Shown here one piece after another: positions 46,666 through 55,153 of a stretch of 64,000 nt of DNA (the first letter of the stretch is position 1; every line of letters begins with the position of its first letter). The position numbers and the translations under genes were made by a program. The notes under the pieces were generated by a model that was not told where the DNA came from, did no database searches, and saw only the letters and a list, made by a program, of their open reading frames with translations. This DNA is from Streptomyces liliifuscus (GTDB taxonomy: Bacteria > Actinomycetota > Actinomycetes > Streptomycetales > Streptomycetaceae), in contig NZ_CP066831.1 in the NCBI RefSeq assembly GCF_016598615.1, positions 5,456,001 to 5,520,000 of the forward strand, written 5' to 3'.

Positions 46666-48447
46666 TCAGATCTGCGTCAGCGCCCAGAACCCGACCGCGA
46701 AGCAGGCCAGCGCGATCAGGAGCACCGGAACCGCCACCATCGCGGGCGGCCCCGGCCGTCGTTGCGCCCGCCTGGCGCGATGCCGCGCAACGGGCTGCGG
46801 CTGAGGTGGAACCCGAACGTCTTGAGCGGTGTATGAAGCAGTAGAGGCGAATTCGTGCGGCTGGGGCGGCGACACGGGGGTCGTGGCCGAGGGGTGAGCG
46901 GCCGAGAGGTGCGGTGCCTGGGGGGAGAGCACGTGAGTGGGGTCGTACGGCAGCGACGGGGAGTAGGCGGGGTTCGGGCGCGCGAGCGACGTGGGGGGAG
47001 TGGGGGGCTGCTCGGGCTGTGGTTGCGCCTGTGCCTGTGGGTGGGGGTGTGGCTGAGAGCGGGGCTGGGCCTCGGGCTGGGGTTGGTGCCGCTGTACGGG
47101 AGAGGTGCTGGTCCGGAGCGGAGGCGGGGGCGGCATGGGGAAGCCTCCGGTGTCCGACACCGCGGGGGACTGAGGGGGGACGGGCGAGGTCGAGGGCGGT
47201 GGTGGTACGTCGCCGGGGGTGGGACTGGACGGTACGGCGCTGCTGCGGGGGTGGGGAGGAACAGCGCCGGGGGGAGGCATCGGCGGGACGGCACCCGTGC
47301 GTGTCTGGGGCCAGGCCGTATCTGTGTGGGCGTCTGGAGACACTCCACCGGGGAAGGCTTCGGGAGGCGTGCTCGGCTGCGGGGATACGGCTCCCGCGGG
47401 GGCCTCGGACGGAGTGGTGCCCGCGGATTGCGCCGCACGGCCCTCCGTGGCTGTCCGAGCGCCCGGAGACGCGACACCGGACTGCTGCGACGGCGTCGCG
47501 GTGCCCGGGCCCTGCCGCTGAGGCGCGGTGTCGAGAGCCTGGGCGCCCCCGGACGCGGCCGTGGTCGTCAGAGGGCCCTGAGGGCCGAACTCGGCCGGAA
47601 GCGGGCCGAGTTGGTCGAAGATCTCGATCAGCTCGTCGTCGGGGCCGGGCTCAGGGAGGAGCTCCCTGGCCGCGGCGAGCGCCTTCCGTGCCCCCGTGGA
47701 GGTGCGGAACCGCGCCTGTGGGTCCGGTTGGAGCAGAGAGGCCACGATCTGCCACAGCGGCTCGGGAATCCCCTTCGGGGCACCCGGTGTGCCGTGGGCC
47801 GTGAAGTGGTCGACCAGCGCCTTGGCATCGGGCTTGGCGCCCTCCAGGAGATAGAGGGCGACCAGGCCCACCGCGAAGAGGTCGGCGGGGAAGTCGGGCT
47901 CCGCGCCGAGCAGCTGCTCTGGCGCGAAGTAACCGGGCGTCCCCACCACGTAGTTGGTCTCCGTCAGGCGGGGCTCGCCCAGCCGCATCGAGATGCCGAA
48001 GTCGGACAGCCGCAGTCGCGGACGGCCCGTTCCGGTCGCTTCAAGGAGAATGTTGGCGGGCTTGATGTCCCGGTGCACGACCCCCTCCGCGTGCACCGCG
48101 GCGAGCCCTGCCAGCAGCTGGTCGAGCAGGGTGCAGACGAACGCCGGCGGCAGGGGACCGTAGTCCCCGATCAGGTGGACCAGCGAACCGCCGCCGACGA
48201 GGTCCATGGTGAACAGGACCTTGTCGTCGTCGGCGGCCCAGCTGGCGGGCGCGAGCACATTGGGGTGGTCGATCCGCAGTGCCTGCTCCCGCACGAAGCG
48301 CAGCAGCGAGTGCGCGTCGCTCTGCTGGAGCACCTTGGCGGCCACATACCGGCGCCGCCGGTGGTCCCAGGCGCGCCAGACGGCACCGACTCCCCCGCGT
48401 CCGATCGGGTCGACCAGTTCGTACCGGCCGGCGAAGACCTCACCCAT
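46666..48447 (-). CDS. Ser/Thr protein kinase with proline-rich linker and one TM helix
   Basis: A 593-residue protein. The kinase domain (about 8-265) is intact: YELVDPIGRGGVGAVWRAWD, the VAIK lysine in YVAAKVL, catalytic loop VHRDIKPANILLEA, and SDFGISMRLG with activation segment VVGTPGYFAPEQLLG. A Pro/Gln/Ser/Thr-rich linker of about 280 residues follows, then one C-terminal transmembrane helix (VAVPVLLIALACFAVGFWAL). No sensor domain lies outside the membrane, unlike PknB. ATG at 48447 follows GGGGGAG. Target unknown. Confidence 0.9.
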   Translation of the reverse strand: MGEVFAGRYELVDPIGRGGVGAVWRAWDHRRRRYVAAKVLQQSDAHSLLRFVREQALRIDHPNVLAPASWAADDDKVLFTMDLVGGGSLVHLIGDYGPLPPAFVCTLLDQLLAGLAAVHAEGVVHRDIKPANILLEATGTGRPRLRLSDFGISMRLGEPRLTETNYVVGTPGYFAPEQLLGAEPDFPADLFAVGLVALYLLEGAKPDAKALVDHFTAHGTPGAPKGIPEPLWQIVASLLQPDPQARFRTSTGARKALAAARELLPEPGPDDELIEIFDQLGPLPAEFGPQGPLTTTAASGGAQALDTAPQRQGPGTATPSQQSGVASPGARTATEGRAAQSAGTTPSEAPAGAVSPQPSTPPEAFPGGVSPDAHTDTAWPQTRTGAVPPMPPPGAVPPHPRSSAVPSSPTPGDVPPPPSTSPVPPQSPAVSDTGGFPMPPPPPLRTSTSPVQRHQPQPEAQPRSQPHPHPQAQAQPQPEQPPTPPTSLARPNPAYSPSLPYDPTHVLSPQAPHLSAAHPSATTPVSPPQPHEFASTASYTAQDVRVPPQPQPVARHRARRAQRRPGPPAMVAVPVLLIALACFAVGFWALTQI

Positions 48448-48577
48448 GGTCGTGCGTCGCTCCCCCTTCGGCGGTCGGTACGGCGGCCCTTCCGAGGTGC
48501 CCGGCTGCCTGGCCTCCGGTGACCGGCAGGCCCAACAGGACTGCGGCTACCGGGTGTTCGGCGGCCGGGCGGTGTGC

Positions 48578-49129
48578 TCAGCTCTGGTGGGACTGGTAAT
48601 GGGCGACCGCGTCCGAGGTGCGGCCGGCTCCGTACACCCGGAGGAACTCTGCCAGCTCCGGGTGGGTCGGGGCGAGAGTGTCGGCCGCCTCGATGATGTC
48701 CCCCGCGGCAGCGACCGAACGCAGCAGTGACTGGATCTCGCGCACCACACGCTTGACCGTGGGCGCACCCCCCGAACTGGTCGTCGACTGCGTGGTGTTG
48801 CTGAGCACCGAGCCCCCTTGCGACTTCTTGATCTCGTCCATGCGCTCGGTGGCCTCGGCAGCGCTCACACTGCCGTCCGCCACCTGCCCCGCGAGGTCCT
48901 GCAGCAGTTGTACGCGCTGGACCACCGCAGGGTTCCCGATCTTGGCGCGCTGGCCGCTCATCAGCTGCGAGAGCATGGGCGCCGACAGGCCGAGCACTCC
49001 GGCGAGGCGTGCCTGATTGAGCCCCAGATCATCTATGAGCCTACGGAAGAGCGCCCCCAACGGCTCCCCGTACCAGTTCCGCTGCAGCTCCCGGGCTCTT
49101 GCGGTTGCTTCCTGCTGTGCGGCGTCCAT
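48578..49129 (-). CDS. XRE-type helix-turn-helix DNA-binding protein
   Basis: A 183-residue protein. The helix-turn-helix is LGLNQARLAGVLGLSAPMLS, followed by SQLMSGQRAKIGNP. A linker with SSGGAPTVKRVVREIQ leads to an alpha-helical C-terminal part with TPP-like pairs (IIEAADTLAPTHPELAEF). A perfect dyad lies just upstream (49159-49182), probably its own operator. Lies 130 bases before the kinase gene on the same strand, so the two may be co-regulated. Confidence 0.85.
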   Translation of the reverse strand: MDAAQQEATARARELQRNWYGEPLGALFRRLIDDLGLNQARLAGVLGLSAPMLSQLMSGQRAKIGNPAVVQRVQLLQDLAGQVADGSVSAAEATERMDEIKKSQGGSVLSNTTQSTTSSGGAPTVKRVVREIQSLLRSVAAAGDIIEAADTLAPTHPELAEFLRVYGAGRTSDAVAHYQSHQS

Positions 49130-49158
49130 TCGCGTCTCCCCATCGCTTCCCCAAGTAC

Positions 49159-49182
49159 CGTGGTTCGCTGTAGCGAACCACG
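49159..49182. promoter_or_regulatory. dyad operator upstream of the XRE gene
   Basis: Perfect 11-base arms CGTGGTTCGCT and AGCGAACCACG around GT. The centre is about 40 bases before the start codon of the XRE gene. A half-site-like GTGGTCGTTCGC follows at 49201. Confidence 0.75.
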
Positions 49183-49311
49183 TCGAGCATCTTACGGAGA
49201 GTGGTCGTTCGCGGGGACCCCCAATCTTTTTGCGGGATACCCGGGGTGACCCGGTACTCTGGTCTGCGGCGCTGCTCAGAAGGGGATCCTTCTGGCAGAT
49301 GCCTCCCTTCC

Positions 49312-49384
49312 GGGGCCTTAGCTCAGTTGGTAGAGCGCTGTCTTTGCATGGCAGATGTCAGGGGTTCGACTCCCCTAGGCTCCA
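49312..49384 (+). tRNA. tRNA-Ala (TGC)
   Basis: 73 bases. Acceptor GGGGCCT pairs with AGGCTCC (one G-T pair). Anticodon TGC at 49345-49347. The T-loop reads GGTTCGACTCC. CCA is not encoded. A possible -10 TACTCT lies at 49255-49260. Confidence 0.96.
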
Positions 49385-49390
49385 CACGAA

Positions 49391-49431
49391 GAACCCCCTC
49401 CGATCTGCTTATTAGCAGGTCAGAGGGGGTT
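49391..49431 (+). terminator. terminator after tRNA-Ala
   Basis: Long hairpin with outer arms AACCCCCTC/GAGGGGGTT and an inner CTGCT/AGCAG helix, then TTTC. Confidence 0.88.
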
Positions 49432-50037
49432 TTCTTGCGTCGTGGGGCGTGCGGGCGGGGAGGCGGGGATCTGTGTCCCGGGGGACTCCTGGGGTGTCCG
49501 GGCCGTCTCGCGGTGGCGGCATGAGCACCGCCTGCCCTCGCCCGTCGAGCCATTCGGCTTCCGGTCCTTGAGGGGCGGTTCCACGCCGGTGCGGGGTCAT
49601 CAACCGGTGTGAGGCGGCCGGGAATTGCCCGTCTGTCCTGTGGTGACGTGGCCTCGTCAAGCTCGCTGCCCCTGCTCCCCTTGTGCGCCGGAGCGCCACA
49701 GGGGGTGTGCGCGGTGACGTGCGTCACAAGAGGAGAGTTGCGATGTTTGCAATCGTTTGCGCAAAGAGGGGCCCGGTTCCGGGGTGCGGTGGTCGCCGTG
49801 CAGGTGGCCGAGGTGGCGTGGGGGTGGCGCGTAGAAGTCGTGAAGGCTTGCGTGAGCTGCTGTGAACGAAGGTACGTAATCAGAAGACTGCGCTCCGTTA
49901 AGAAAGTCTGTGCGGGTGTTGCACGCCTGGCCCGTTGCAAACGTCATCGTGAACGGAGGGCGTAAAACAGGCGCCCTTCCGAGGCCGCCAGAAACGTCAC
50001 GAGGCCTCGCCTTCTGTAAGGAGAGGCAAAACCGCAC
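49432..50037. other. long non-coding region upstream of the sigma-factor module
   Basis: 606 bases without a convincing gene. A dyad GTGACG-TG-CGTCAC lies at 49714-49727 and a TTTGCGCAAA palindrome near 49757. These could regulate the operon at 50038, but no promoter hexamers pair well. Confidence 0.45.
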
Positions 50038-50196
50038 GTGAATCTGGACGTTGCCGACGATGTGATCCTGGCGGTGCTCGCCCTGCGGGTGTTCGGCCGT
50101 GACGTGCTCGGTCTGCTGCGCCGTGTGGCCGCGGCCGGCGTTCGGGCCGGTATCAGCGAGATGCGGCGAGAGAGCGGTACGGAGGGACAGCCGTGA
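50038..50196 (+). CDS. 52-residue micro-protein before a sigma factor
   Basis: VNLDVADDVILAVLALRVFG starts the frame; an amphipathic/hydrophobic helix is followed by a basic segment (LLRRVAAAGVRAGISEMRR). GTG at 50038 has AAGGAGAGG eleven bases upstream. The stop overlaps the GTG of the sigma gene by four bases, so translation is coupled. Function unknown; it might regulate or localise the sigma factor. Confidence 0.6.
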   Translation: MNLDVADDVILAVLALRVFGRDVLGLLRRVAAAGVRAGISEMRRESGTEGQP

Positions 50197-50843
50197 GTCA
50201 GGAACTTCCCCGAGCCGCGACCGGCGCACGGCCGGTGAGGAAACTGCCGCTGGATTTCGAGGCATTCCACCGGATGTACCGGCCGATCTACGTGCACTGG
50301 GCGGAGATCCGGCTGGGCAGCAGGGCCGATGCCGAGGAGGCCGTCGACGCGGCCTTCGAGAAGTTGCTCAGGGCCTGGTCCACTGTCCTGACCAAGGAGA
50401 ATCCGACCGCGTACGCCTGGCGCGTGCTCAGGCACACCACCATCGACTTCTCCAGGGCCCGGGACCGCCGTCCGGCGCTGATAGGCGAGGCCGCCTTCGA
50501 GACGGTGGCGCTCAGCCAGGCGGTCGACCCCATAGGCCAGTTCGAGGAGAGCCTCAGTCTCTACGAGGCGATCGGACAACTGCCGCCACGTCAGATGGAC
50601 GTCATGCTCCTGCAGTTCGGCCAGGGCTTCACCGTGGAGGAGGTGGCGGCCGCACTCGGGATCACCCCGGCCGGCGTACGCTCCACCGTCCGCCACGCCA
50701 GGCGACGGCTGGAGCACGCGTACGGGGTCAAGAGGCGACTTGAGGCCCCGCGGCATGAGAGCGCCGCACAGGGCGAGGGCGAATGCGATGGCTTCGCGCG
50801 GAGCGAGAGCGAGGAAGGGCATGCCGATGACATCGCACATTGA
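50193..50843 (+). CDS. ECF-like sigma factor
   Basis: A 216-residue sigma-70 family protein. Region 2 is FEAFHRMYRPIYVHWAEIRLG with DAEEAVDAAFEKLLRAW and AYAWRVLRHTTIDFSRARDR. Region 4 is LPPRQMDVMLLQFGQGFTVE and GVRSTVRHARRRLEHAYG. The C-terminal tail of 30 residues is acidic and overlaps the next gene. No zinc anti-sigma gene is next to it. Confidence 0.88.
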   Translation: MSQELPRAATGARPVRKLPLDFEAFHRMYRPIYVHWAEIRLGSRADAEEAVDAAFEKLLRAWSTVLTKENPTAYAWRVLRHTTIDFSRARDRRPALIGEAAFETVALSQAVDPIGQFEESLSLYEAIGQLPPRQMDVMLLQFGQGFTVEEVAAALGITPAGVRSTVRHARRRLEHAYGVKRRLEAPRHESAAQGEGECDGFARSESEEGHADDIAH

Positions 50844-51771
50844 CGAGCTGCTCGCCCGCGCCAGGCTGCGCCGCGAGCCCTACACCGCGGCCGACATCGA
50901 GGCGGGCGCCGCCCGAGTCGCCGCCCGGGCATCGGCGCGACGGGACACACCAGGGGAACGCCGCTGCCCCACGCGTCACACCCACAACGCCTCGGAGCCG
51001 ACTGATGCAGATCCGGTAGGTGAGAGCGTCCTCGGCAAGAACCCGGGCGAGAGGAAGGCGGCCGACGAGGCCCTCGCCGACGAACGCTCTCCAGACAGAG
51101 GACAGGCCCGCGAGGGATCGGTGGACGAGAGCTCCGCCGCCGACGATCTCCAGACCCTCTGCGAGACCGTGATCACCCACACCGGAGCCCTCGCCGACCT
51201 CCGGATCTTTCTCGCCCGGGCACTGCCCGAACCGTCCGGGGCCCGCGTTCTGGGGTGCATGCTGCAGCTCTCCGAGCGCGAGGAGTCAGCCCGATTCTGG
51301 TGGCAGTACGCCGCCGGGGCCGGCGACCCGGCCGCCAGTTACTGCCTCTATCTGCACCACCGGGCCCTGGGCGAGCACGGAGCAGCCGACTGGTGGCACA
51401 CCCAGCACAGCCAGACCGACGCCGTGGCCGACGCGGAGGCCGGAGTCGAGGTCGAGATCACCACCACGCTGCGCATCCTCCGCGCGCTCAAGCCGGATGA
51501 CTCGCCCGTGCCCGAACCGGTCAACGCCGTCCTGCACTACGTGCCCGCTGCCGTCGCCTATGTGGACGACGACCTGGACCTTCCCCTCCCCGACCCCGAC
51601 TTCACCGACCGCATCAGAGCTCTCACGGCCCTCACGGCCACGGCCCCCGCCTCTTCGACTCCGACCGCACCGGTGGTCGGAGGTTCGGCGGAAGCCCCCC
51701 GCCGTACACGCAAGCGCAAGCCTCTGCCGGAACGCAGGCGCCCGCGCCGCACCGCACCCGGCTCCACGTAA
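50827..51771 (+). CDS. unknown protein with Sel1-like segment, downstream of sigma factor
   Basis: A 314-residue cytoplasmic-looking protein without signal peptide or membrane helix. The N-terminus MTSHIDELLARARLRREPYT is helical. A long Arg/Glu/Asp-rich region is followed by a part that reads like a Sel1/TPR repeat (ARFWWQYAAGAGDPAASYCL). The C-terminus is Pro/Arg-rich (RRTRKRKPLPERRRPR). It overlaps the sigma stop codon by 17 bases, so co-translation is certain. It may be a partner of that sigma factor. ATG at 50821 is an alternative start. Confidence 0.75.
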   Translation: MTSHIDELLARARLRREPYTAADIEAGAARVAARASARRDTPGERRCPTRHTHNASEPTDADPVGESVLGKNPGERKAADEALADERSPDRGQAREGSVDESSAADDLQTLCETVITHTGALADLRIFLARALPEPSGARVLGCMLQLSEREESARFWWQYAAGAGDPAASYCLYLHHRALGEHGAADWWHTQHSQTDAVADAEAGVEVEITTTLRILRALKPDDSPVPEPVNAVLHYVPAAVAYVDDDLDLPLPDPDFTDRIRALTALTATAPASSTPTAPVVGGSAEAPRRTRKRKPLPERRRPRRTAPGST

Positions 51772-51792
51772 GCCCGGCTCCACGTAAGGCCG

Positions 51793-51806
51793 GTTTCACG
51801 TGAAAC
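51793..51806. other. parS: parS site (ParB binding)
   Basis: A perfect GTTTCACGTGAAAC, about 18.4 kb from oriC on the right side. Confidence 0.95.
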
Positions 51807-51819
51807 GGGAACGGGGCTG

Positions 51820-51833
51820 GTTCCACGTGAAAC
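51820..51833. other. parS: near-perfect parS site
   Basis: GTTCCACGTGAAAC, one mismatch, 27 bp from the perfect site. It touches the next terminator. Confidence 0.8.
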
Positions 51834-51875
51834 ATCGTGGGGGCAGGAGGCACCGGGCCTCCTGCCCCCACGATG
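51833..51875. terminator. bidirectional terminator
   Basis: Perfect 19-base arms (CATCGTGGGGGCAGGAGGC) around ACCGG. It separates the convergent sigma module and the DUF5324 gene. Confidence 0.92.
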
Positions 51876-51908
51876 TGAAGTCCTACGGCGTGATGTCCTA
51901 CGGCCGGG

Positions 51909-52622
51909 TCAGCCGCGGTCCTTGTGCTCCGCAGCTTCCGCCTCGGCCTGCTTGGCCTGGACCTCGGGGTCGAGGTCGTCCTGACCGCTGCCGTCGACCG
52001 CGGTCAGGTGGCCGCCCTCCGGGACCTCCGTGGCGGCGGGCGGTTCGACCAGCCAGTCGGGGTTGGCCTGCTTGTCCCACCACTTCCAGGCGGCGAAGGC
52101 GCCACCGGCCAGGATGCCCAGCACGGCGAGACCCTTGGCGAGGCGGCCGACCCTGGCCCGCCGCTCCTGCTTACGGACCAGCTTCTCGACCTGCTTGGCC
52201 GAGACCTGACCGCGCAGCGCCGCCAGTGCCGCCACACTGCGGGACGTGGCCTCCTCGCGAACGGGGCCGGCCGCGACCCTGGCCTGCTCGATCCTCGGCC
52301 GGGAGTAGTCCGCCGCCTGCCGCGCGGCCTTGCGGGTACGGACGGCTGCCTCGTGGGCCGCCTGGTCGACCTTCGGCGGCACATGTGTCCGCGCCTGCTC
52401 AAGACGCGGGGCGAGATGGGCGTCGTACTGCGTGCGTGCCTGTTCAGCGGCCTGGAGAGCTGCGGCCGACACCTTCGGCGCGAGCTTGACGCGTGCTTCG
52501 TGCGCGTACTGCGTGGCGCGGTCCCTGGTCGTGTCGGCGTAGGGCGCCACCACTTCCGCGGCGTGCCGCACGCTGTCCTTTGCCGACTCGGCCGCTGCGC
52601 GCACGCTGTCCTTGCGGGTCAC
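51909..52622 (-). CDS. DUF5324 family membrane protein
   Basis: A 237-residue protein with a long Ala/Arg/Lys-rich helical segment (MTRKDSVRAAAESAKDSVRH). One membrane helix is near residue 170-188 (LAKGLAVLGILAGGAFAAWK). The rest is acidic. GTG at 52622 with GGAGGAGG upstream is preferred over the ATG at 52649. Function unknown; apolipoprotein-like coiled coil. Confidence 0.85.
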   Translation of the reverse strand: MTRKDSVRAAAESAKDSVRHAAEVVAPYADTTRDRATQYAHEARVKLAPKVSAAALQAAEQARTQYDAHLAPRLEQARTHVPPKVDQAAHEAAVRTRKAARQAADYSRPRIEQARVAAGPVREEATSRSVAALAALRGQVSAKQVEKLVRKQERRARVGRLAKGLAVLGILAGGAFAAWKWWDKQANPDWLVEPPAATEVPEGGHLTAVDGSGQDDLDPEVQAKQAEAEAAEHKDRG

Positions 52623-52960
52623 GGGATCCTCCTCCTCGGTGGCGTACATGGGGGCTTGGGGCCATCCCCCAGCAAGTCACAGTTCACCTTTCCACCCTTA
52701 TCCGGATCATGCCTGCCGGAGAGCTCCGGGGCATGCGAGGGCGGGCATCCGGGTCATGAGAGCCGACTCCGGGCGTACTCGGGGCAATAACTGATCAATA
52801 CGGTGCAACGGGAGCTTGCCACGACAATGTCACGGATCCATGGACTGTGCGCCGCTTTGGTACGAAGCGGTTGAAGCGGTCGGGAGCGGCGGTGACGGAG
52901 GACTGGCGGCGCGGTCCGTGCGAGGATCGGGGAGTCACAAAGGACAACGGAAGGCAGATC

Positions 52961-53488
52961 GTGGCTGAGCAGCTTTACGCCACCCTGAAGACCAATCACG
53001 GCGACATCGAAGTGCGGCTCCTGCCGAACCACGCGCCCAAGACGGTCCGGAACTTCGTCGAGCTCGCCAAGGGCGAGCGTGAGTGGACCAACCCGGCCAC
53101 GGGTGCGAAGTCCACGGACAAGCTCTACGACGGCACGGTCTTCCACCGGGTGATCAGCGGATTCATGATCCAGGGCGGTGACCCGCTGGGCAACGGCACC
53201 GGCGGTCCCGGCTACGAGTTCGAGGACGAGTTCCACCCGGACCTCGGCTTCGACAAGCCGTACCTGCTGGCCATGGCGAACGCCGGCCCGGGCACCAACG
53301 GCTCCCAGTTCTTCATCACCGTCTCCCCGACGGCCTGGCTGACCCGGAAGCACACCATCTTCGGCGAGGTGAGCGACGGGGCCAGCCAGAAGGTCGTGGA
53401 CGCCATCGCCTCCGCGCAGACCAACCCGCGCACCGACCGCCCGGTCAGCGACGTGGTCATCGAGTCGGTCGTCATCGAGACCCGCTGA
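52961..53488 (+). CDS. ppiA: peptidyl-prolyl cis-trans isomerase, cyclophilin
   Basis: A 175-residue cyclophilin. The motifs are TVFHRVISGFMIQGGDPLGN (active-site Arg, Phe, Gln), MANAGPGTNGSQFFI, and HTIFGEVSDG. No signal peptide: cytoplasmic. GTG at 52961 with GGAAGG upstream is chosen; the frame is open further. Confidence 0.95.
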   Translation: MAEQLYATLKTNHGDIEVRLLPNHAPKTVRNFVELAKGEREWTNPATGAKSTDKLYDGTVFHRVISGFMIQGGDPLGNGTGGPGYEFEDEFHPDLGFDKPYLLAMANAGPGTNGSQFFITVSPTAWLTRKHTIFGEVSDGASQKVVDAIASAQTNPRTDRPVSDVVIESVVIETR

Positions 53489-53556
53489 ACCGAGGCCCCG
53501 GAGGGAATCCAGGCCCCTCGGAGGAAACCGAGAGAGGCCTCCCGCAGGGAACCAAA

Positions 53557-53588
53557 CGCCCCGCCCATCCGTAAGGATGAGCGGGGCG
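53557..53588 (+). terminator. terminator after ppiA
   Basis: CGCCCCGC and GCGGGGCG arms with an inner CATCC/GGATG helix. No T-run follows. Confidence 0.75.
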
Positions 53589-53631
53589 GTGCGTTGCGTA
53601 CCAAATGCGTACAGAGGATGAGGGGATCCCG

Positions 53632-54528
53632 ATGGACCAGGCGCCAGGCAGCCCGCAGGAACCACAGGGTGCCGCGAGCCTGCCCACCTGTTACCGGCAC
53701 CCGGACCGGGAGACCGGCATCCGCTGCACGCGCTGCGAGCGACCCATCTGCCCCGAGTGCATGATCAGCGCCTCGGTCGGCTTCCAGTGCCCGGAATGCG
53801 TGCGGACCGGTTCCGGGACGGGCCATGCCCCCAACGCCGCCCAGCCCCGCACCCTCGCCGGCGGCACGGTCACCTCGGATCCCCGGCTGATCACCAAGAT
53901 CCTCGTCGGGCTCAATCTCGCCGTCTTCCTGGTCCAGCTCTCCGTGGGCGACCGCTTCACCGACAGCTTCGACCTCATCGGCCGCGCTTTTGTGCCGATC
54001 CTCGGAACCGTCGAGGGTGTCGCGGAGGGACAGTGGTACCGGCTGGTCACGGCGATGTTCCTGCACGGCAGCTATATCCACATCGCCTTCAACATGCTCA
54101 GCCTGTGGTGGATCGGCGGCCCTCTGGAGCAGGCTCTCGGCCGCGCCCGCTATATCGCCCTGTACGCGGTGTCCGGCCTCGCCGGCAGTGCGCTCACGTA
54201 TCTGATCGCCGAACCGAACCAGCCGTCGCTCGGCGCATCCGGAGCGATCTTCGGCCTGTTCGGCGCGACCGCCATCCTCATGCGGCGGCTCAACTACGAC
54301 ATGCGCCCGGTGATCGCCCTGCTGGTGATCAACCTGATCTTCACCTTCGGGTGGAGCAACATCGCCTGGGAGGCCCACATCGGCGGCCTCGTCGGCGGTG
54401 TGGTGATCGGCTATGCCATGGTGCACGCGCCCCGCGAGCGGCGCGCGCTGATCCAGTACGGCGTGTGCGGACTGGTGCTGCTCGCGGTTGTGGTCATGAC
54501 ACTCGTGAGGACCGGCCAGCTCACCTGA
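53632..54528 (+). CDS. rhomboid family intramembrane serine protease
   Basis: A 298-residue protein. The N-terminus has a zinc-binding cluster (CYRHPDRETGIRCTRCERPI, then CPECMISASVGFQCPEC). Six to seven helices follow. The catalytic serine is in LGASGAIFGLFG and the histidine in AWEAHIGGLVGG. Substrates unknown. The ATG at 53632 follows AGGGG; 53605 is possible. Confidence 0.94.
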   Translation: MDQAPGSPQEPQGAASLPTCYRHPDRETGIRCTRCERPICPECMISASVGFQCPECVRTGSGTGHAPNAAQPRTLAGGTVTSDPRLITKILVGLNLAVFLVQLSVGDRFTDSFDLIGRAFVPILGTVEGVAEGQWYRLVTAMFLHGSYIHIAFNMLSLWWIGGPLEQALGRARYIALYAVSGLAGSALTYLIAEPNQPSLGASGAIFGLFGATAILMRRLNYDMRPVIALLVINLIFTFGWSNIAWEAHIGGLVGGVVIGYAMVHAPRERRALIQYGVCGLVLLAVVVMTLVRTGQLT

Positions 54529-54616
54529 GCCGATCAGCCAAGCCCACCCGAGTCGAGCCGCTCAGCCCGTCCGAGAGGCAAGCTTGACCCGCCTGAGAAT
54601 CCCGCGTGAGCCCACG

Positions 54617-54828
54617 TTGTCCACAGACCGTGGCGGATCTTGTGCATGCTGTGTGGGAACAAGTGTGCCCCCTGTCCCTGACCTGGGTTTCCCCAGGCGG
54701 GACAGGGGGCGAACGCACTTGCGGATACCGGTAGGTCAGTCACACCGGCGTCAACACCGGATGGGTTATCCACAGATCTTCAGACCTATCCACACTGTGG
54801 AAACCCTTGTGGATAACTCAGTGGACAA
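54617..54828. promoter_or_regulatory. DnaA-box cluster outside oriC
   Basis: Six boxes: TTGTCCACA 54617-54625, TTATCCACA 54766-54774, CTATCCACA 54786-54794, TGTGGAAAC 54796-54804, TGTGGATAA 54808-54816 and AGTGGACAA 54820-54828. The last five lie within 63 bases. The region is the rhomboid-crgA gap (54529-54898) and contains no gene. Confidence 0.85.
54667..54710 (+). terminator. hairpin after the rhomboid gene
   Basis: Perfect 12-base arms GCCCCCTGTCCC and GGGACAGGGGGC, with an inner CCTGGG/CCCAGG. It lies within the DnaA-box region. Confidence 0.75.
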
Positions 54829-54898
54829 CTTGGGCCACGGCTTGCGGGCACAGGCTTGGAGAAGCCCTGGTACAGGCTCCCGACACCTTATGGCCGCG

Positions 54899-55153
54899 TT
54901 ACTTCCACTGCGTGGAAACGCCGAATCCCGCCGCGATGAAGCCGAAGCCCACCACGATGTTCCAGTTGCCCAACGCGTCGACCGGCAGTGAACCGTCCGT
55001 CACGTAGAACACGACGATCCAGGCGAGGCCGATGAGGAACATGGCCAGCATGACCGGGGCGACCCAGGCACGACTGTTCAGCTTGATGTTGGTCGCCTGC
55101 TTCGCCGGGGGCGGCGTGTAGTCGGCCTTCTTGCGGATACGTGACTTCGGCAC
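54899..55153 (-). CDS. crgA: cell division protein CrgA
   Basis: An 84-residue membrane protein. The motif MPKSRIRKKADYTPPP leads into two transmembrane helices (VMLAMFLIGLAWIVVFYVT and NIVVGFGFIAAGFGV). CrgA of Streptomyces inhibits FtsZ ring formation and fits the developmental septation control. GTG at 55153 with GGAGAG upstream. Confidence 0.96.
   Translation of the reverse strand: MPKSRIRKKADYTPPPAKQATNIKLNSRAWVAPVMLAMFLIGLAWIVVFYVTDGSLPVDALGNWNIVVGFGFIAAGFGVSTQWK

Noticed and set aside
46855..48522. Plus-strand frame opposite the kinase gene
   Set aside because: Gly/Arg-rich shadow; the minus-strand kinase has all catalytic motifs.
49619..49645. GGGAAT resembling a SigR promoter
   Set aside because: No GTT at 18 bases distance and no gene downstream in reach.
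49323..49940. 205-codon minus-strand frame
   Set aside because: It runs through tRNA-Ala and its terminator.
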